Of a stretch of DNA of 64,000 bases, positions 25,492 through 34,115 are shown one piece after another (within the stretch, counting starts at the first letter, position 1; each line of letters opens with the position of its first letter). The notes below the pieces were generated by a model. The model saw only the letters and a program-made list of their open reading frames with translations. It was not told where the DNA came from and ran no database searches. Origin of the DNA: CAXNKH01 sp049296795 (GTDB lineage: Bacteria; Pseudomonadota; Gammaproteobacteria; Burkholderiales; Burkholderiaceae_C); NCBI GenBank assembly GCA_049296795.1, contig JBAQTC010000015.1:124001-188000 (forward strand), read 5' to 3'. The translations under genes were made by a program, and so were the position numbers.

Positions 25492-26610
25492 TTAAGACCG
25501 ACTCTGGTGTGGGCGGGCACTAAACTTTGCCCACAGCCCGAGTAAGCCATCGGGGGAAAACAGAACAATGACGAGGAAAACACCACCAATCACGAGGTTG
25601 AATCGTTCACGGTCAATCAGATCGATGGCAAAGGTTTGCAGCAAAACAAAAATGATGGCGCCGAGAAAAGCCCCGATCGGGTGTTTCATGCCACCCAGTA
25701 CAGCAATAACCAGGATATTGATCAACCACGAGGTACTGACCGATCCGGGTGTGATTAATCCGTTGTACCAAACCAGAAGAATTCCACCCACCCCTGCGAT
25801 CAGACCGGCCAGTGTGTAAGCGGCAACCCGATGCGCGACCCCATTGAAGCCCAGTGCGTCCATACGCCGCGGGTTGTCGCGGATACCCTGCAGGGCTATG
25901 CCAAAAGGTGTTCGAACGGTCCAGCGCACCAGCAGGTAGGCGCTCAATGAGCAGACCAGTGTCAGAAAGTAAAACGGAATTGGATCGCGCCACTTCACTT
26001 CGAAAACTGTTGGGGGGTAGATTTCGCGCAAGCCCTGAAAACCATTAAAAAGACTGTAGTTTTGCAGTACCAGGTAGTAAAAAGCCACGCCAATCGCCAA
26101 CGTAATCATGATGGTGTAAATTCCCTCGGTTCGCACCGATAGCCAGCCAATGAAGGTGGCGCAGACGGTGCAGACCATGAGTGCCGCCGGTATGGCCGCC
26201 CACCAAGGCCAACCTAGGCTGATTTCGGGGCTGCTGCTGTTGCCAAAAAGAGCCACGGCATAGCCTGCGATTCCAGCGACAGTCATTTGTGCCAGTGACA
26301 CCATGCCACCATAACCACCGAGGAAGGTCAGCGAGAGCGCAATCAGACCGAGGATCAGGGACTGTGCAGCCACTTGAAAGGTAATGAATGGTGTGGCAAC
26401 GAAAGGAAATATCAGGACAAAAATAAGCACCCCGAAGTGACGTGGCGCCAGACTGTGCCAGAGCTGATCGGCCCAGCCTGGGGTTGGGTTTTGACGATTG
26501 ATGGCGGTGTTGGTACCGTTCGTTCGAGATGATGGGGCCGAGCCCGGCGAGGGCTTGATCGATGCAGTTGCACCTGAATTCATTGCGCGGCGCCATTGGG
26601 ATGCGCTCAT
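25492..26610 (-). CDS. Branched-chain amino acid-type ABC permease (LivM-like)
   Basis: A 372-residue inner-membrane permease with 9-10 helices. An N-terminal polar region of about 45 residues precedes the first helix (LIFVLIFPFVATPF). Family features are GYGGMVSLAQMTVAGIAGY, PFGIALQGIRDNPRRMDALGF (the coupling loop) and IGAFLGAIIFVLLQ. I chose the ATG at 26610, one base after the LivH stop; a start at 26661 would overlap LivH by 50 bases. Confidence 0.88.
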   Translation of the reverse strand: MSASQWRRAMNSGATASIKPSPGSAPSSRTNGTNTAINRQNPTPGWADQLWHSLAPRHFGVLIFVLIFPFVATPFITFQVAAQSLILGLIALSLTFLGGYGGMVSLAQMTVAGIAGYAVALFGNSSSPEISLGWPWWAAIPAALMVCTVCATFIGWLSVRTEGIYTIMITLAIGVAFYYLVLQNYSLFNGFQGLREIYPPTVFEVKWRDPIPFYFLTLVCSLSAYLLVRWTVRTPFGIALQGIRDNPRRMDALGFNGVAHRVAAYTLAGLIAGVGGILLVWYNGLITPGSVSTSWLINILVIAVLGGMKHPIGAFLGAIIFVLLQTFAIDLIDRERFNLVIGGVFLVIVLFSPDGLLGLWAKFSARPHQSRS

Positions 26611-26611
26611 T

Positions 26612-27559
26612 TCAGGCCGCCTTTCCCAAGATGCCACGCGGACGAAATGCCAGGACGGCAATTAAAACGATGAACGTAAAGACCACACTGTAAGTTGGCG
26701 CATAAGCCAACCCATAAGTCTCGGCTATTCCGAGAATGGCTGAGCCAAGGGCAGCACCAGTCACGCTGCCCATGCCGCCAACAATCACGACGATCAATGA
26801 GACCAGCAACATCCTGGTATCTTCACCCGGCACCATGGAAAGCTCGACTGCACCAATTACGCCACCCAAACCCGCCAGTCCGGCTCCGAGAGCAAAAGTG
26901 AGTGCAAAAATCAGGTTCACGTTGACACCCGCCGCCGCCAACATGGCGCGGTCATCCACTCCGGCACGAATCATCATGCCGACACGGGTGCGGTTGAGCA
27001 GCCACCACAAGCCCAGTCCAATGACGATGCCAAAACCCAGAAGGCTTAAACGGTAGCTTGAATAAGCATTGATTAAAGGGATGCCACGGATAGGACCCTG
27101 GAGCCAAACCGGGGCTTCCATCTGGTGAACCTGTCCGGTATAGGCCCACAACAATAAATCGGCGATGACAATCGACAGCGCTATCGTGACCATGGTTTGG
27201 CGCAACTCCTGGCCTTGCATGTGACGCAGCACCAAAACCTGAATTAACCAACCGGCCAGAGCAGCCACTAAAAATCCTGCAACCAGGGCCAAGATCCACC
27301 AACCGGTGTATGCGGCCACGCTGAACCCAACGTAGCCTCCTAGCAAATAAAGCGAGCCATGTGCGAGATTCACGTTGCGCATGAGTCCGAACACCAAAGT
27401 GAATCCGCTGGCGACGATGAAATACAAAGCTGCCAATGTCAGACTATTGAGCAAGGTGACAAAGTAAAGCCGCGTGTTGTCCAACAAGGCCCAGGCTGAA
27501 AAAATCGCAAGCGGGGCGCCGATCAGCAGCCACAGAAGACCTTGTTGTCGTCTGGTCAT
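26612..27559 (-). CDS. Branched-chain amino acid-type ABC permease (LivH-like)
   Basis: A 315-residue permease with about eight helices. Typical LivH signatures are ASGFTLVFGLMRNVNLAHGSLY, VDDRAMLAAAGVNVNLIFALTF and GGMGSVTGAALGSAILGIAE. Its start overlaps the upstream amidohydrolase stop as ATGA, showing tight coupling of catabolic enzyme and importer genes. It pairs with the LivM-like protein to form the membrane channel. Confidence 0.9.
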   Translation of the reverse strand: MTRRQQGLLWLLIGAPLAIFSAWALLDNTRLYFVTLLNSLTLAALYFIVASGFTLVFGLMRNVNLAHGSLYLLGGYVGFSVAAYTGWWILALVAGFLVAALAGWLIQVLVLRHMQGQELRQTMVTIALSIVIADLLLWAYTGQVHQMEAPVWLQGPIRGIPLINAYSSYRLSLLGFGIVIGLGLWWLLNRTRVGMMIRAGVDDRAMLAAAGVNVNLIFALTFALGAGLAGLGGVIGAVELSMVPGEDTRMLLVSLIVVIVGGMGSVTGAALGSAILGIAETYGLAYAPTYSVVFTFIVLIAVLAFRPRGILGKAA

Positions 27560-28839
27560 TGGATCCGGCCCCAGGGCCGCCCCAACGAGACCGGAGGGGG
27601 TTTGGCGAACACGCCGTCTTTCATCACTGCAAGCAGCCGTTTGGGGTCGCGAAGTATCGATAAATTGGCCAGAGGATCACCATCGATCAGCAAGAGATCA
27701 GCCAGGAATCCGTCTTTCAATTGACCTAACTCGTTGGGCCGCATCATGACTTGACCGCCATACAAAGTGGCGCTGCGGATTGCTTCCAGCGGAGTGAAGC
27801 CCAAGTATTTGACGAAAAACTCAAGGTCGCGCGAGTTCTGTCCATGGGGCGTGAAAGCGAACCCATAGTCCCCCCCGGGCAGAATGCGGATGCCGCGCCG
27901 GTGCATGGCTTTGAGTGACTCTAGCGCCGCATCCCACTCGATTTGGTAGCCCATGTCGACTGCCTTGGCGTGGTTAATTCCCCAAGCTTCAGCTTCGTTA
28001 AGCATGGCATAGATGATGGCAATGCCTGGTGCAACGAAGACCCGGTCTTTCGCTGCTTCAAGCAGGTCCAGTGTTTCCTCGTCAGTAAAGCTGGCGTGGT
28101 AAATAAGGTCTATCCCGTGTTTGAGTGCCTGCTTCACCGAGGCGGCCGATCTGGCGTGGGCCGAGCCGCGTTTGCCTCGAACTCGAACTTCGTCCATCGC
28201 TGCAGCGACTTCTGCATCACTCATCCACGTGGTTTGGGCCGGAGAATCGGGCGTGAAATTGTCGCCCGAGAGATTGAGCTTGATTGAATCAACGCCATAC
28301 TTCAGAAACATTCGGGTCACTTTGCGCATCTCATCGGCAGAGTTGACGTTGACCCCAAAACTGAATTCAGGAAAAGGCAGGTGGGGTAAAGTTTCGTCAC
28401 CTAAACCGCCCAGCACCGTGATTTCTTGGCTGGCTGCCAAATAGCGGGGTCCTTGAATCTGGCCGGTGTTGATGGCGTTGCGGATGACGACGTCGAGTCG
28501 CGGTTTGGCGCAAGCTGCACCAACACAAGAAGTCCAACCCGCTTGCAGGTATTGTTTGGCTACTTTGGCACACCACAATACGTGTTCTTCCAGCGGCATT
28601 TTCTGAATATCAGAGAGTGTGGCGGCATCATTCCAGGAGAAGTGGGTATGGGCCTCGCACATGCCGGGCATCAAGGTGGCGCCGGCCACGTCAATCACAG
28701 TTGCACCCGAGGATGAAATTGCAGCGCTACCTGTGCCAAGCTTGCTGATTCGATTGCCTTGGACCAACAGGCTACCTGTAAATGGCTGGGCTCCACTACC
28801 GTCGATGATGCGGGCATTGGTGAAAAGGGTATCGGCCAT
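27556..28839 (-). CDS. Amidohydrolase-superfamily metal hydrolase (copy 1)
   Basis: A 427-residue amidohydrolase. The HxH metal motif is in CEAHTHFSW, a candidate bridging Lys in IKLNLSGDN, further His ligands in SAHARSAASV and IYHASFTDEE, and the catalytic Asp in PGGDYGFAFTPHG. The start MADTLFTNARI at 28839 matches that of the neighbouring paralogue; a TTG at 28854 overlapping the previous stop is the alternative. The superfamily cleaves C-N bonds of amides, carbamates and cyclic ureas; the substrate here is unknown. It belongs to the transporter operon. Confidence 0.87.
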   Translation of the reverse strand: MADTLFTNARIIDGSGAQPFTGSLLVQGNRISKLGTGSAAISSSGATVIDVAGATLMPGMCEAHTHFSWNDAATLSDIQKMPLEEHVLWCAKVAKQYLQAGWTSCVGAACAKPRLDVVIRNAINTGQIQGPRYLAASQEITVLGGLGDETLPHLPFPEFSFGVNVNSADEMRKVTRMFLKYGVDSIKLNLSGDNFTPDSPAQTTWMSDAEVAAAMDEVRVRGKRGSAHARSAASVKQALKHGIDLIYHASFTDEETLDLLEAAKDRVFVAPGIAIIYAMLNEAEAWGINHAKAVDMGYQIEWDAALESLKAMHRRGIRILPGGDYGFAFTPHGQNSRDLEFFVKYLGFTPLEAIRSATLYGGQVMMRPNELGQLKDGFLADLLLIDGDPLANLSILRDPKRLLAVMKDGVFAKPPPVSLGRPWGRIQ

Positions 28840-28850
28840 GCAAGGAATTC

Positions 28851-30140
28851 TCAAGTGGACCAGCGATTGGAGGGCGAGAGCCGGCTCGGCGGGCTACGGT
28901 GAAACTCCCCATCTTTCATCACGGCCAAAATGCGGGCTTTATCTTGCAGCAAAGTGATGTCGGCCAGGGGATCGCCGTCAATCAACAAGATATCGGCCAG
29001 ATAACCTTCGCGGATATAACCCAAGACTTTGCCCATACGCATCATGGGTGCACCCCAAGCCGTGGCCGAGAGCAAGGCCTCCATGCTGCTCATGCCCACG
29101 AGCTTGACAAAGTACTCAAGATCTTTGGCATTGCTGCCATGCGGTGTCCAGGCAAAACCATAATCCCCCCCGGGCAGGATGCGCACGCCGCGTTGGCGCA
29201 AGGCTTGCATGCTCTTGAGCGCAGCATCGAGTTCGCGGTGGTAACCCATTTTTTTGGTCACCTCAGGCGTTAATCCCCATTCGCCGGCGTTGTGGCAGGT
29301 GTTGATCAACCAAGCCAAACCCGGGGCAATAAAGTGTTCAAATTTCTTCGCTTCCAGCAAGTCAAGGGTTTCGGAGTCGGTGAAACTGGCGTGATAAATC
29401 ACTTCAATGCCTTGTTCCACGCACTGCTTGATGGCCCAAGTCGAGCGCGCATGGGCGGCCACCCTTTTGCCCCAGGATTTGGCTTCTTGGACGCAAACCC
29501 TGATTTCTTCTTCAGTGAACTGGCTCATCTCACTGGGCATGCCCGTGATCGACTCGCCCGAGAGATTGATTTTCAAAGTGTCAACCCCGTATTTTGCAAA
29601 CATACGAACGCAGCGGCGCATTTCTTCCGCTCCGCTGACAATGGCACCGAAAGCGAATTCGGGCTGGGGCAGGTGAGGGGCGGTGGAGTCACCCAAACCG
29701 CCAGGAACGGTGATCTCTTGGCTGGCAGCAAGGTAGCGCGGTCCAGGTATCAGGCCTTCATTGATGGCATTTCGAATGACGACATCGAGCCGTGGTTTGG
29801 CCGTTGCGGCACCGACACAACTGGTCCAACCCATGTCCAGATAGGTTTTGGCAACCTCGGCACACCACAGAATGTGTTCCTCGGGTGGCATGCGCTGAAT
29901 CGAGTCCAGGCTTGGCTGGTTATTCCAAGAGAAGTGGGTATGAGCCTCAACCATTCCAGGCATCAGGAAGGACCCTGCAGCGTCGATCACCTGAGCCCCG
30001 ATCACAGGGGCCGGGTATTGGCCGTAGCCGGTTTTTATAACCCGTGTAATTTGGTTGCCCTGTACCAGAACCGAGCCTGTGAAAGGTGCTTCACCACCGC
30101 CATCGAAAATCCTCGCATTGTTGAAGAGAACGTCCGCCAT
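28851..30140 (-). CDS. Amidohydrolase-superfamily metal hydrolase (copy 2)
   Basis: A 429-residue paralogue of the next gene with the same architecture: VEAHTHFSWNNQ (HxH), LKINLSGES (Lys), AAHARSTWAI and YHASFTDSET (His), GGDYGFAWTPHG (Asp). The two copies share most motifs but differ in length of the tail and in the region around residue 200, so they may act on different substrates or form a heteromer. It starts two bases after the alpha/beta hydrolase gene ends. Confidence 0.87.
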   Translation of the reverse strand: MADVLFNNARIFDGGGEAPFTGSVLVQGNQITRVIKTGYGQYPAPVIGAQVIDAAGSFLMPGMVEAHTHFSWNNQPSLDSIQRMPPEEHILWCAEVAKTYLDMGWTSCVGAATAKPRLDVVIRNAINEGLIPGPRYLAASQEITVPGGLGDSTAPHLPQPEFAFGAIVSGAEEMRRCVRMFAKYGVDTLKINLSGESITGMPSEMSQFTEEEIRVCVQEAKSWGKRVAAHARSTWAIKQCVEQGIEVIYHASFTDSETLDLLEAKKFEHFIAPGLAWLINTCHNAGEWGLTPEVTKKMGYHRELDAALKSMQALRQRGVRILPGGDYGFAWTPHGSNAKDLEYFVKLVGMSSMEALLSATAWGAPMMRMGKVLGYIREGYLADILLIDGDPLADITLLQDKARILAVMKDGEFHRSPPSRLSPSNRWST

Positions 30141-30141
30141 C

Positions 30142-30942
30142 TCAACTCCTGGCCTGAGCCATCAGAAATTCGCCCAGCTCGCGCTGACAATCTTCGGGTT
30201 TTTCAATCGGAGTCCAATGACCGCAGTCTTTCAATACCACGCTGCGTACAGATTTTGAGTTGTGAAATTTATCGGCCATGGAACGCACCGCTTGGGGTGG
30301 GGCAACACCGTCTTGATCACCGGTAATTAACAACACGGGTGCTTTAATTTGTTCAATTGCCGCGGCCTTTGACCCCGCGAGCGCTTCGCAACTTCGGGCG
30401 TAGCCCTCTCCGGGTTGGCACATCAAACTTTCCCGCACAAAGGCCACTGCCAGGGGTGAACGCTGACGAGTCTGATTCGACAAAGCCGTAGCGATCAGGC
30501 TATGGGTGATTTCCTGCATGCCAGTAAGGCCTTCATTTCTGGCCTTGACGGCACGCAATTTCAATCCCTCCCGAGCGGCCTCTGAGGGAGTAATTAGAGG
30601 GCCTAAAAAAGTCAGACTTTTAACCAGTTTGGGATAGGCAACAGCAAGGTGCTGACAAACGATCGTGCCCATAGAGTGGGCCACCCAATGGGCCTGCAAG
30701 ACTTCCAGTCGTTTGCAAATTTCCAGGATCGAATCGACGAAATATTCGATCGACAGAATTCCGGTAGTCCCTTGCGAGCGAGCACTGCCGGGCAGATCAA
30801 GGCTGATCACGCGGTGTCGTTGCAGCGCCGGCATCAAGGGTAAAAAGGTGTTTGCGCTGCCACCCAGACCGTGCACACAAACAAGTGCCGGACCTTCGCC
30901 TACATCATCTACTGCTATCCGACCAATCAGATGAAATGCCAT
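30142..30942 (-). CDS. Alpha/beta-fold hydrolase
   Basis: A 266-residue hydrolase. VCVHGLGGSANTFLP carries the oxyanion region, VAHSMGTIVCQHLA is the nucleophile elbow (GxSxG with Ser), VLLITGDQDGVAPP supplies the acid and LKDCGHWTPIEKPE the catalytic His. The frame is open to an ATG at 30996, but that codon sits in the middle of a 20-bp palindrome, so I prefer 30942. It is the first gene of the minus-strand operon and resembles esterases and C-C hydrolases of aromatic catabolism. Confidence 0.85.
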   Translation of the reverse strand: MAFHLIGRIAVDDVGEGPALVCVHGLGGSANTFLPLMPALQRHRVISLDLPGSARSQGTTGILSIEYFVDSILEICKRLEVLQAHWVAHSMGTIVCQHLAVAYPKLVKSLTFLGPLITPSEAAREGLKLRAVKARNEGLTGMQEITHSLIATALSNQTRQRSPLAVAFVRESLMCQPGEGYARSCEALAGSKAAAIEQIKAPVLLITGDQDGVAPPQAVRSMADKFHNSKSVRSVVLKDCGHWTPIEKPEDCQRELGEFLMAQARS

Positions 30943-30984
30943 GAACTGGTTATTTCTTGAGGAAAATTTTCTGGGGTTTGCAGT

Positions 30985-31004
30985 TTTGAGACTCATGTCT
31001 CAAA
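30985..31004. promoter_or_regulatory. Perfect 20-bp palindrome, likely operator of the TetR regulator
   Basis: TTTGAGAC-TCAT-GTCTCAAA is an inverted repeat with 8-bp perfect arms. It lies between the divergent TetR gene and the operon, 79 bases before the TetR start and 43 bases before the chosen operon start. Size and position fit a TetR-family operator. Confidence 0.7.
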
Positions 31005-31019
31005 TCCGAATCGGCGTAT

Positions 31020-31047
31020 TATTTACAGCGAAGCCCCTGATTTGCAA
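31020..31047 (-). promoter_or_regulatory. Candidate promoter of the amidohydrolase-ABC operon
   Basis: On the minus strand TTGCAA (complement of 31042-31047) is 16 bases from TAAATA (complement of 31020-31025). A start about 7 bases later would fall just before the palindrome, which would let a bound repressor block transcription. Both hexamers are imperfect. Confidence 0.35.
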
Positions 31048-31082
31048 GGCCATTTCAAACTAATTAGACCCGGATAAACCCT

Positions 31083-31778
31083 ATGGTTCGTGAAAAATAC
31101 AAACCCAGTGGGCCACCTGAGTTACCTGCGACTCTGGTTAAAGCCGCCACTTTTAAATTGCTGCTTGCGACTGCGATGGAAATCATTCAGGGCAGCGGCC
31201 ACATTCCTACTATTGCTGAGGTGGCGGTGCGCTCCAAAGTGTCGCGAGCAACCGCATACCGATATTTTCCAAGTAGAAGTCAGCTGGTGGCCGCGGTCAT
31301 TGAAAGCTCACTCGGGCCGGTTAGGGCATCTGCTTCTGATAATCCAGATGGGCGAAATCGGGTGCAGGAACTGTTTTCTCAGACTTTTCCGAGGTTTAAA
31401 GAATTCGAGCCTCAATTACGCGCAGCCCTGCAGCTCTCACTCGAGCAATGGTCACTGGAGCGGGCTGGACTTTTGGAAGAGGAGCCGTATCGTCGAGGTC
31501 ACCGCATCAGAATCCTGCAGCACGCCATTGATCCATTGACAACCCAGCTGAGCGCTGCAAGCAAGAAACGCCTTCATCATGCGTTGTCGGTGGTTTATGG
31601 CATGGAATCCTTTGTGATTTTGAAAGACATCTGGCAACTGCCACACCGTGAGATTGAACGCGTCGTACTCTGGATGGCCGATGCTCTTGTCAATGAGGCG
31701 ATTAGGGAGTCGAAAACTTTAAGCAATCGGCAAGCCGGTAGATTAAAAAAAGTTTTGCCAACAGCAAAGCGCGAATAG
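31083..31778 (+). CDS. TetR/AcrR-family transcriptional regulator
   Basis: A 231-residue regulator. The N-terminal helix-turn-helix is at about 43-62 (TIAEVAVRSKVSRATAYRYF), the standard TetR recognition motif. The rest is helical and would form the ligand-binding and dimer domain. It is transcribed away from the 13-gene operon, and a perfect palindrome lies in between, so it most likely represses that operon and itself until a substrate is bound. Confidence 0.9.
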   Translation: MVREKYKPSGPPELPATLVKAATFKLLLATAMEIIQGSGHIPTIAEVAVRSKVSRATAYRYFPSRSQLVAAVIESSLGPVRASASDNPDGRNRVQELFSQTFPRFKEFEPQLRAALQLSLEQWSLERAGLLEEEPYRRGHRIRILQHAIDPLTTQLSAASKKRLHHALSVVYGMESFVILKDIWQLPHREIERVVLWMADALVNEAIRESKTLSNRQAGRLKKVLPTAKRE

Positions 31779-31790
31779 AACCCGCGTCGC

Positions 31791-33377
31791 GTGATCAATT
31801 CATCATTAACCCAGCGTCGTCAACTTTTGAGAAGTGCCTTGGCCACAGCCACTTGCTTGTGGCTTCCGCGCAGCGCCTGGAGTCGCGAGCGTTGGAGTAG
31901 CAATCCGTTTGCGCTGGGCGTGGCCAGTGGCTCACCAACGCATGATTCAGTCGTGCTGTGGAGCCGATTGCTGCTTCCCATGCAAGACCGTCTGAGCCAC
32001 AGCGCGCTGACGGTGCATTGGGAGTTGGCGCATGACGAAGGGTTTAAATCCATTGTCCAGCGTGGCCAGACCTCGGCACTGCCTGAATTAGCACATTCCG
32101 TCCACGTTGAACTCCATGCCTTGGCGCCTGACCGTTGGTATTTTTACCGGTTCAGGGCCGGTGAGGCCTTCAGTGCGGTCGGGCGAACCCGCACCCTTGC
32201 GGCGCCCGGCGCCCGGGTAGCAAGCTTGCGGCTGGCTTACGCCTCGTGCCAGCGCTGGGAGCATGGCTATTACAGCGCGTATCGCCATATGCGTTCCGAG
32301 AATCTGGACGCTGTGCTGTTTTTGGGTGATTACATTTATGAGTCCCCGGGCACGGCACGGCCGGTGCGCCAAGCAGCGGGGAACTGGGCGCTGAGCTTGG
32401 ACGACTACCGTGACCGTTACGCCTTGTACAAAAGCGATCCCGATTTACAAGCCATGCACGCGCACTGCCCTTGGCTACTAACCTGGGATGACCACGAAGT
32501 TCAAAACGATTATGCGGGCTGGCAGGCGGGTAATACCGGCCCGGGCGTCGTCAGCTTTGCCCAACGCCGCGCCAGTGCTTACCAAGCTTTTTACGAACAT
32601 ATGCCGATCCGTTCTTCCAGCTTGACCCGGTCATTGGCAGGACTCACCAGCGGCGCCGAACTGCGCTTGTACAGTCGGGTTCGACATGGACAACTGGCCT
32701 CGCTTTATTTGCTCGATTCGCGCCAATACCGTGACCCCCAAGTTTGTACCCGGGATGGTGCTTTGGGCGCCAGCTTAGTCAAGCCCGAACAATGCCCGCT
32801 TTGGCATGACCCGTCGCGCAGCTTGCTCGGGGCACAACAAGAGCAATGGCTTGAGGCGGAGATGGGGCAAGCTGCGGCTGAGCAGGGCGTTTGGAATGTC
32901 CTGGGTCAACAAACCATTTTTGGTAAACGCGATAACTTGAGCGGACCTGGGCAAATCCATTGGAACGATGGTTGGGATGGCTACAGTTCGGCACGCCGAC
33001 GTTTGACCGATGCGATGCAAAAACAATTGTTGCCCAATCCGGTGCTGCTCGGCGGCGACATTCACGAGAATTGGGTCGGTCATGTGAAAGCCGACTATGA
33101 GCAAGAAAGCAGCGCGAATCTGGGGGTGGAATTCTGCGGAACCAGTATCAGTTCACGCGCCAGCAGCGGCAAAAAACTGCCGCAGCGCTTGGCCGAGAAC
33201 CGGCATTTTGTTTATGCTCAGGCCCAGTCCAGAGGCTACGGCGTGGTGGAGTTCACGCCCATGCAGCTAACGACTCGATTGCGGGTGGTCGATGATGTGA
33301 CAAAGCGCGATGGAGCGATTTCGACCCTGGCCCAATTCACGGTTCAAGCAGGCCGACCGCAGCTGGAGTTAGCTTGA
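31791..33377 (+). CDS. PhoD-type alkaline phosphatase/phosphodiesterase
   Basis: A 528-residue metallophosphatase. The N terminus RRQLLRSALATATCLWLP resembles a twin-arginine signal. The PhoD catalytic core includes FALGVASGSPTHDSVVLWSRL (PhoD_N, about 38-58), YASCQRWEHGYYSAY, VLFLGDYIYE, TWDDHEVQNDYAGW and LLGGDIHENWVGH, the Fe/Ca ligands. It would hydrolyse phosphate esters or teichoic-acid-like polymers outside the cytoplasm. It starts with GTG 12 bases after the TetR gene but need not share its regulation. Confidence 0.9.
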   Translation: MINSSLTQRRQLLRSALATATCLWLPRSAWSRERWSSNPFALGVASGSPTHDSVVLWSRLLLPMQDRLSHSALTVHWELAHDEGFKSIVQRGQTSALPELAHSVHVELHALAPDRWYFYRFRAGEAFSAVGRTRTLAAPGARVASLRLAYASCQRWEHGYYSAYRHMRSENLDAVLFLGDYIYESPGTARPVRQAAGNWALSLDDYRDRYALYKSDPDLQAMHAHCPWLLTWDDHEVQNDYAGWQAGNTGPGVVSFAQRRASAYQAFYEHMPIRSSSLTRSLAGLTSGAELRLYSRVRHGQLASLYLLDSRQYRDPQVCTRDGALGASLVKPEQCPLWHDPSRSLLGAQQEQWLEAEMGQAAAEQGVWNVLGQQTIFGKRDNLSGPGQIHWNDGWDGYSSARRRLTDAMQKQLLPNPVLLGGDIHENWVGHVKADYEQESSANLGVEFCGTSISSRASSGKKLPQRLAENRHFVYAQAQSRGYGVVEFTPMQLTTRLRVVDDVTKRDGAISTLAQFTVQAGRPQLELA

Positions 33378-33392
33378 GCCTTAACCTGAAAG

Positions 33393-34115
33393 TTAACGCA
33401 GCACGCTGAGTAGGCGATCGAGACCGCCGCTGTTGATGGCGACCTTGGCTTGTTCGCGCACGGTCGGCTTGGCGTGGTAAGCCACAGACAGTCCGCCGGC
33501 ATGAGAACACGCCAACATCATCGGTAAATCGTTGGCGCCGTCACCCATGGCGATGGCCTGCTGCGGCGTGATGTCCAGTAGTTTGCAGGTTTGCAGCAGC
33601 ATCTTGCGTTTTTCTTCACCGTCGCAAATGTCGCCCCAGTCCTGCTCCAGCAAGGCCCCTGTTAAGTGACCATCTTTGATTTCCAACACGTTGGAGCGGG
33701 TGTAATCAATCAACAGTTTGTCGCGCACCCGGTCAGTGAAGAAAGTGAAACCACCAGAGACCAGCAGCACCTTAAGTCCAGCGGCCTGACAGGTCTGCAC
33801 CAGCTGCGCAGCGCCCGGATTGAGTTGCATGGTCTGATCGCGTACCTGCTGCATGCTGGTAACGCTGACGCCTTCGAGCAGGGCGACCCGTTGTCGCAGA
33901 GAAGTTTTGTAGTCGCTGATTTCACCACGCATGGCGGCCTCAGTGATGGCAGCGACTTGCGTCTTACGACCCACGGCAGCAGCAATTTCATCAATACACT
34001 CGATGTTGATCAAGGTCGAGTCCATGTCAAAAGCGATGAGCTTGAAGTCTTGTAAACGCAGGGGCGGAGTAAACCCCTGAATCGCCAAGCCGGGGGAATA
34101 TTCTCGTGCTCTCAT
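33393..34115 (-). CDS. serB: Phosphoserine phosphatase
   Basis: A 240-residue HAD-family enzyme for the last step of serine synthesis. Motif I FDMDSTLINIECIDEIA, motif II LLVSGGFTFFTD and motif III/IV MGDGANDLPMM are all intact. It begins by an ATGA overlap with the mfd stop, so it is translated from the mfd transcript. Confidence 0.94.
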   Translation of the reverse strand: MRAREYSPGLAIQGFTPPLRLQDFKLIAFDMDSTLINIECIDEIAAAVGRKTQVAAITEAAMRGEISDYKTSLRQRVALLEGVSVTSMQQVRDQTMQLNPGAAQLVQTCQAAGLKVLLVSGGFTFFTDRVRDKLLIDYTRSNVLEIKDGHLTGALLEQDWGDICDGEEKRKMLLQTCKLLDITPQQAIAMGDGANDLPMMLACSHAGGLSVAYHAKPTVREQAKVAINSGGLDRLLSVLR

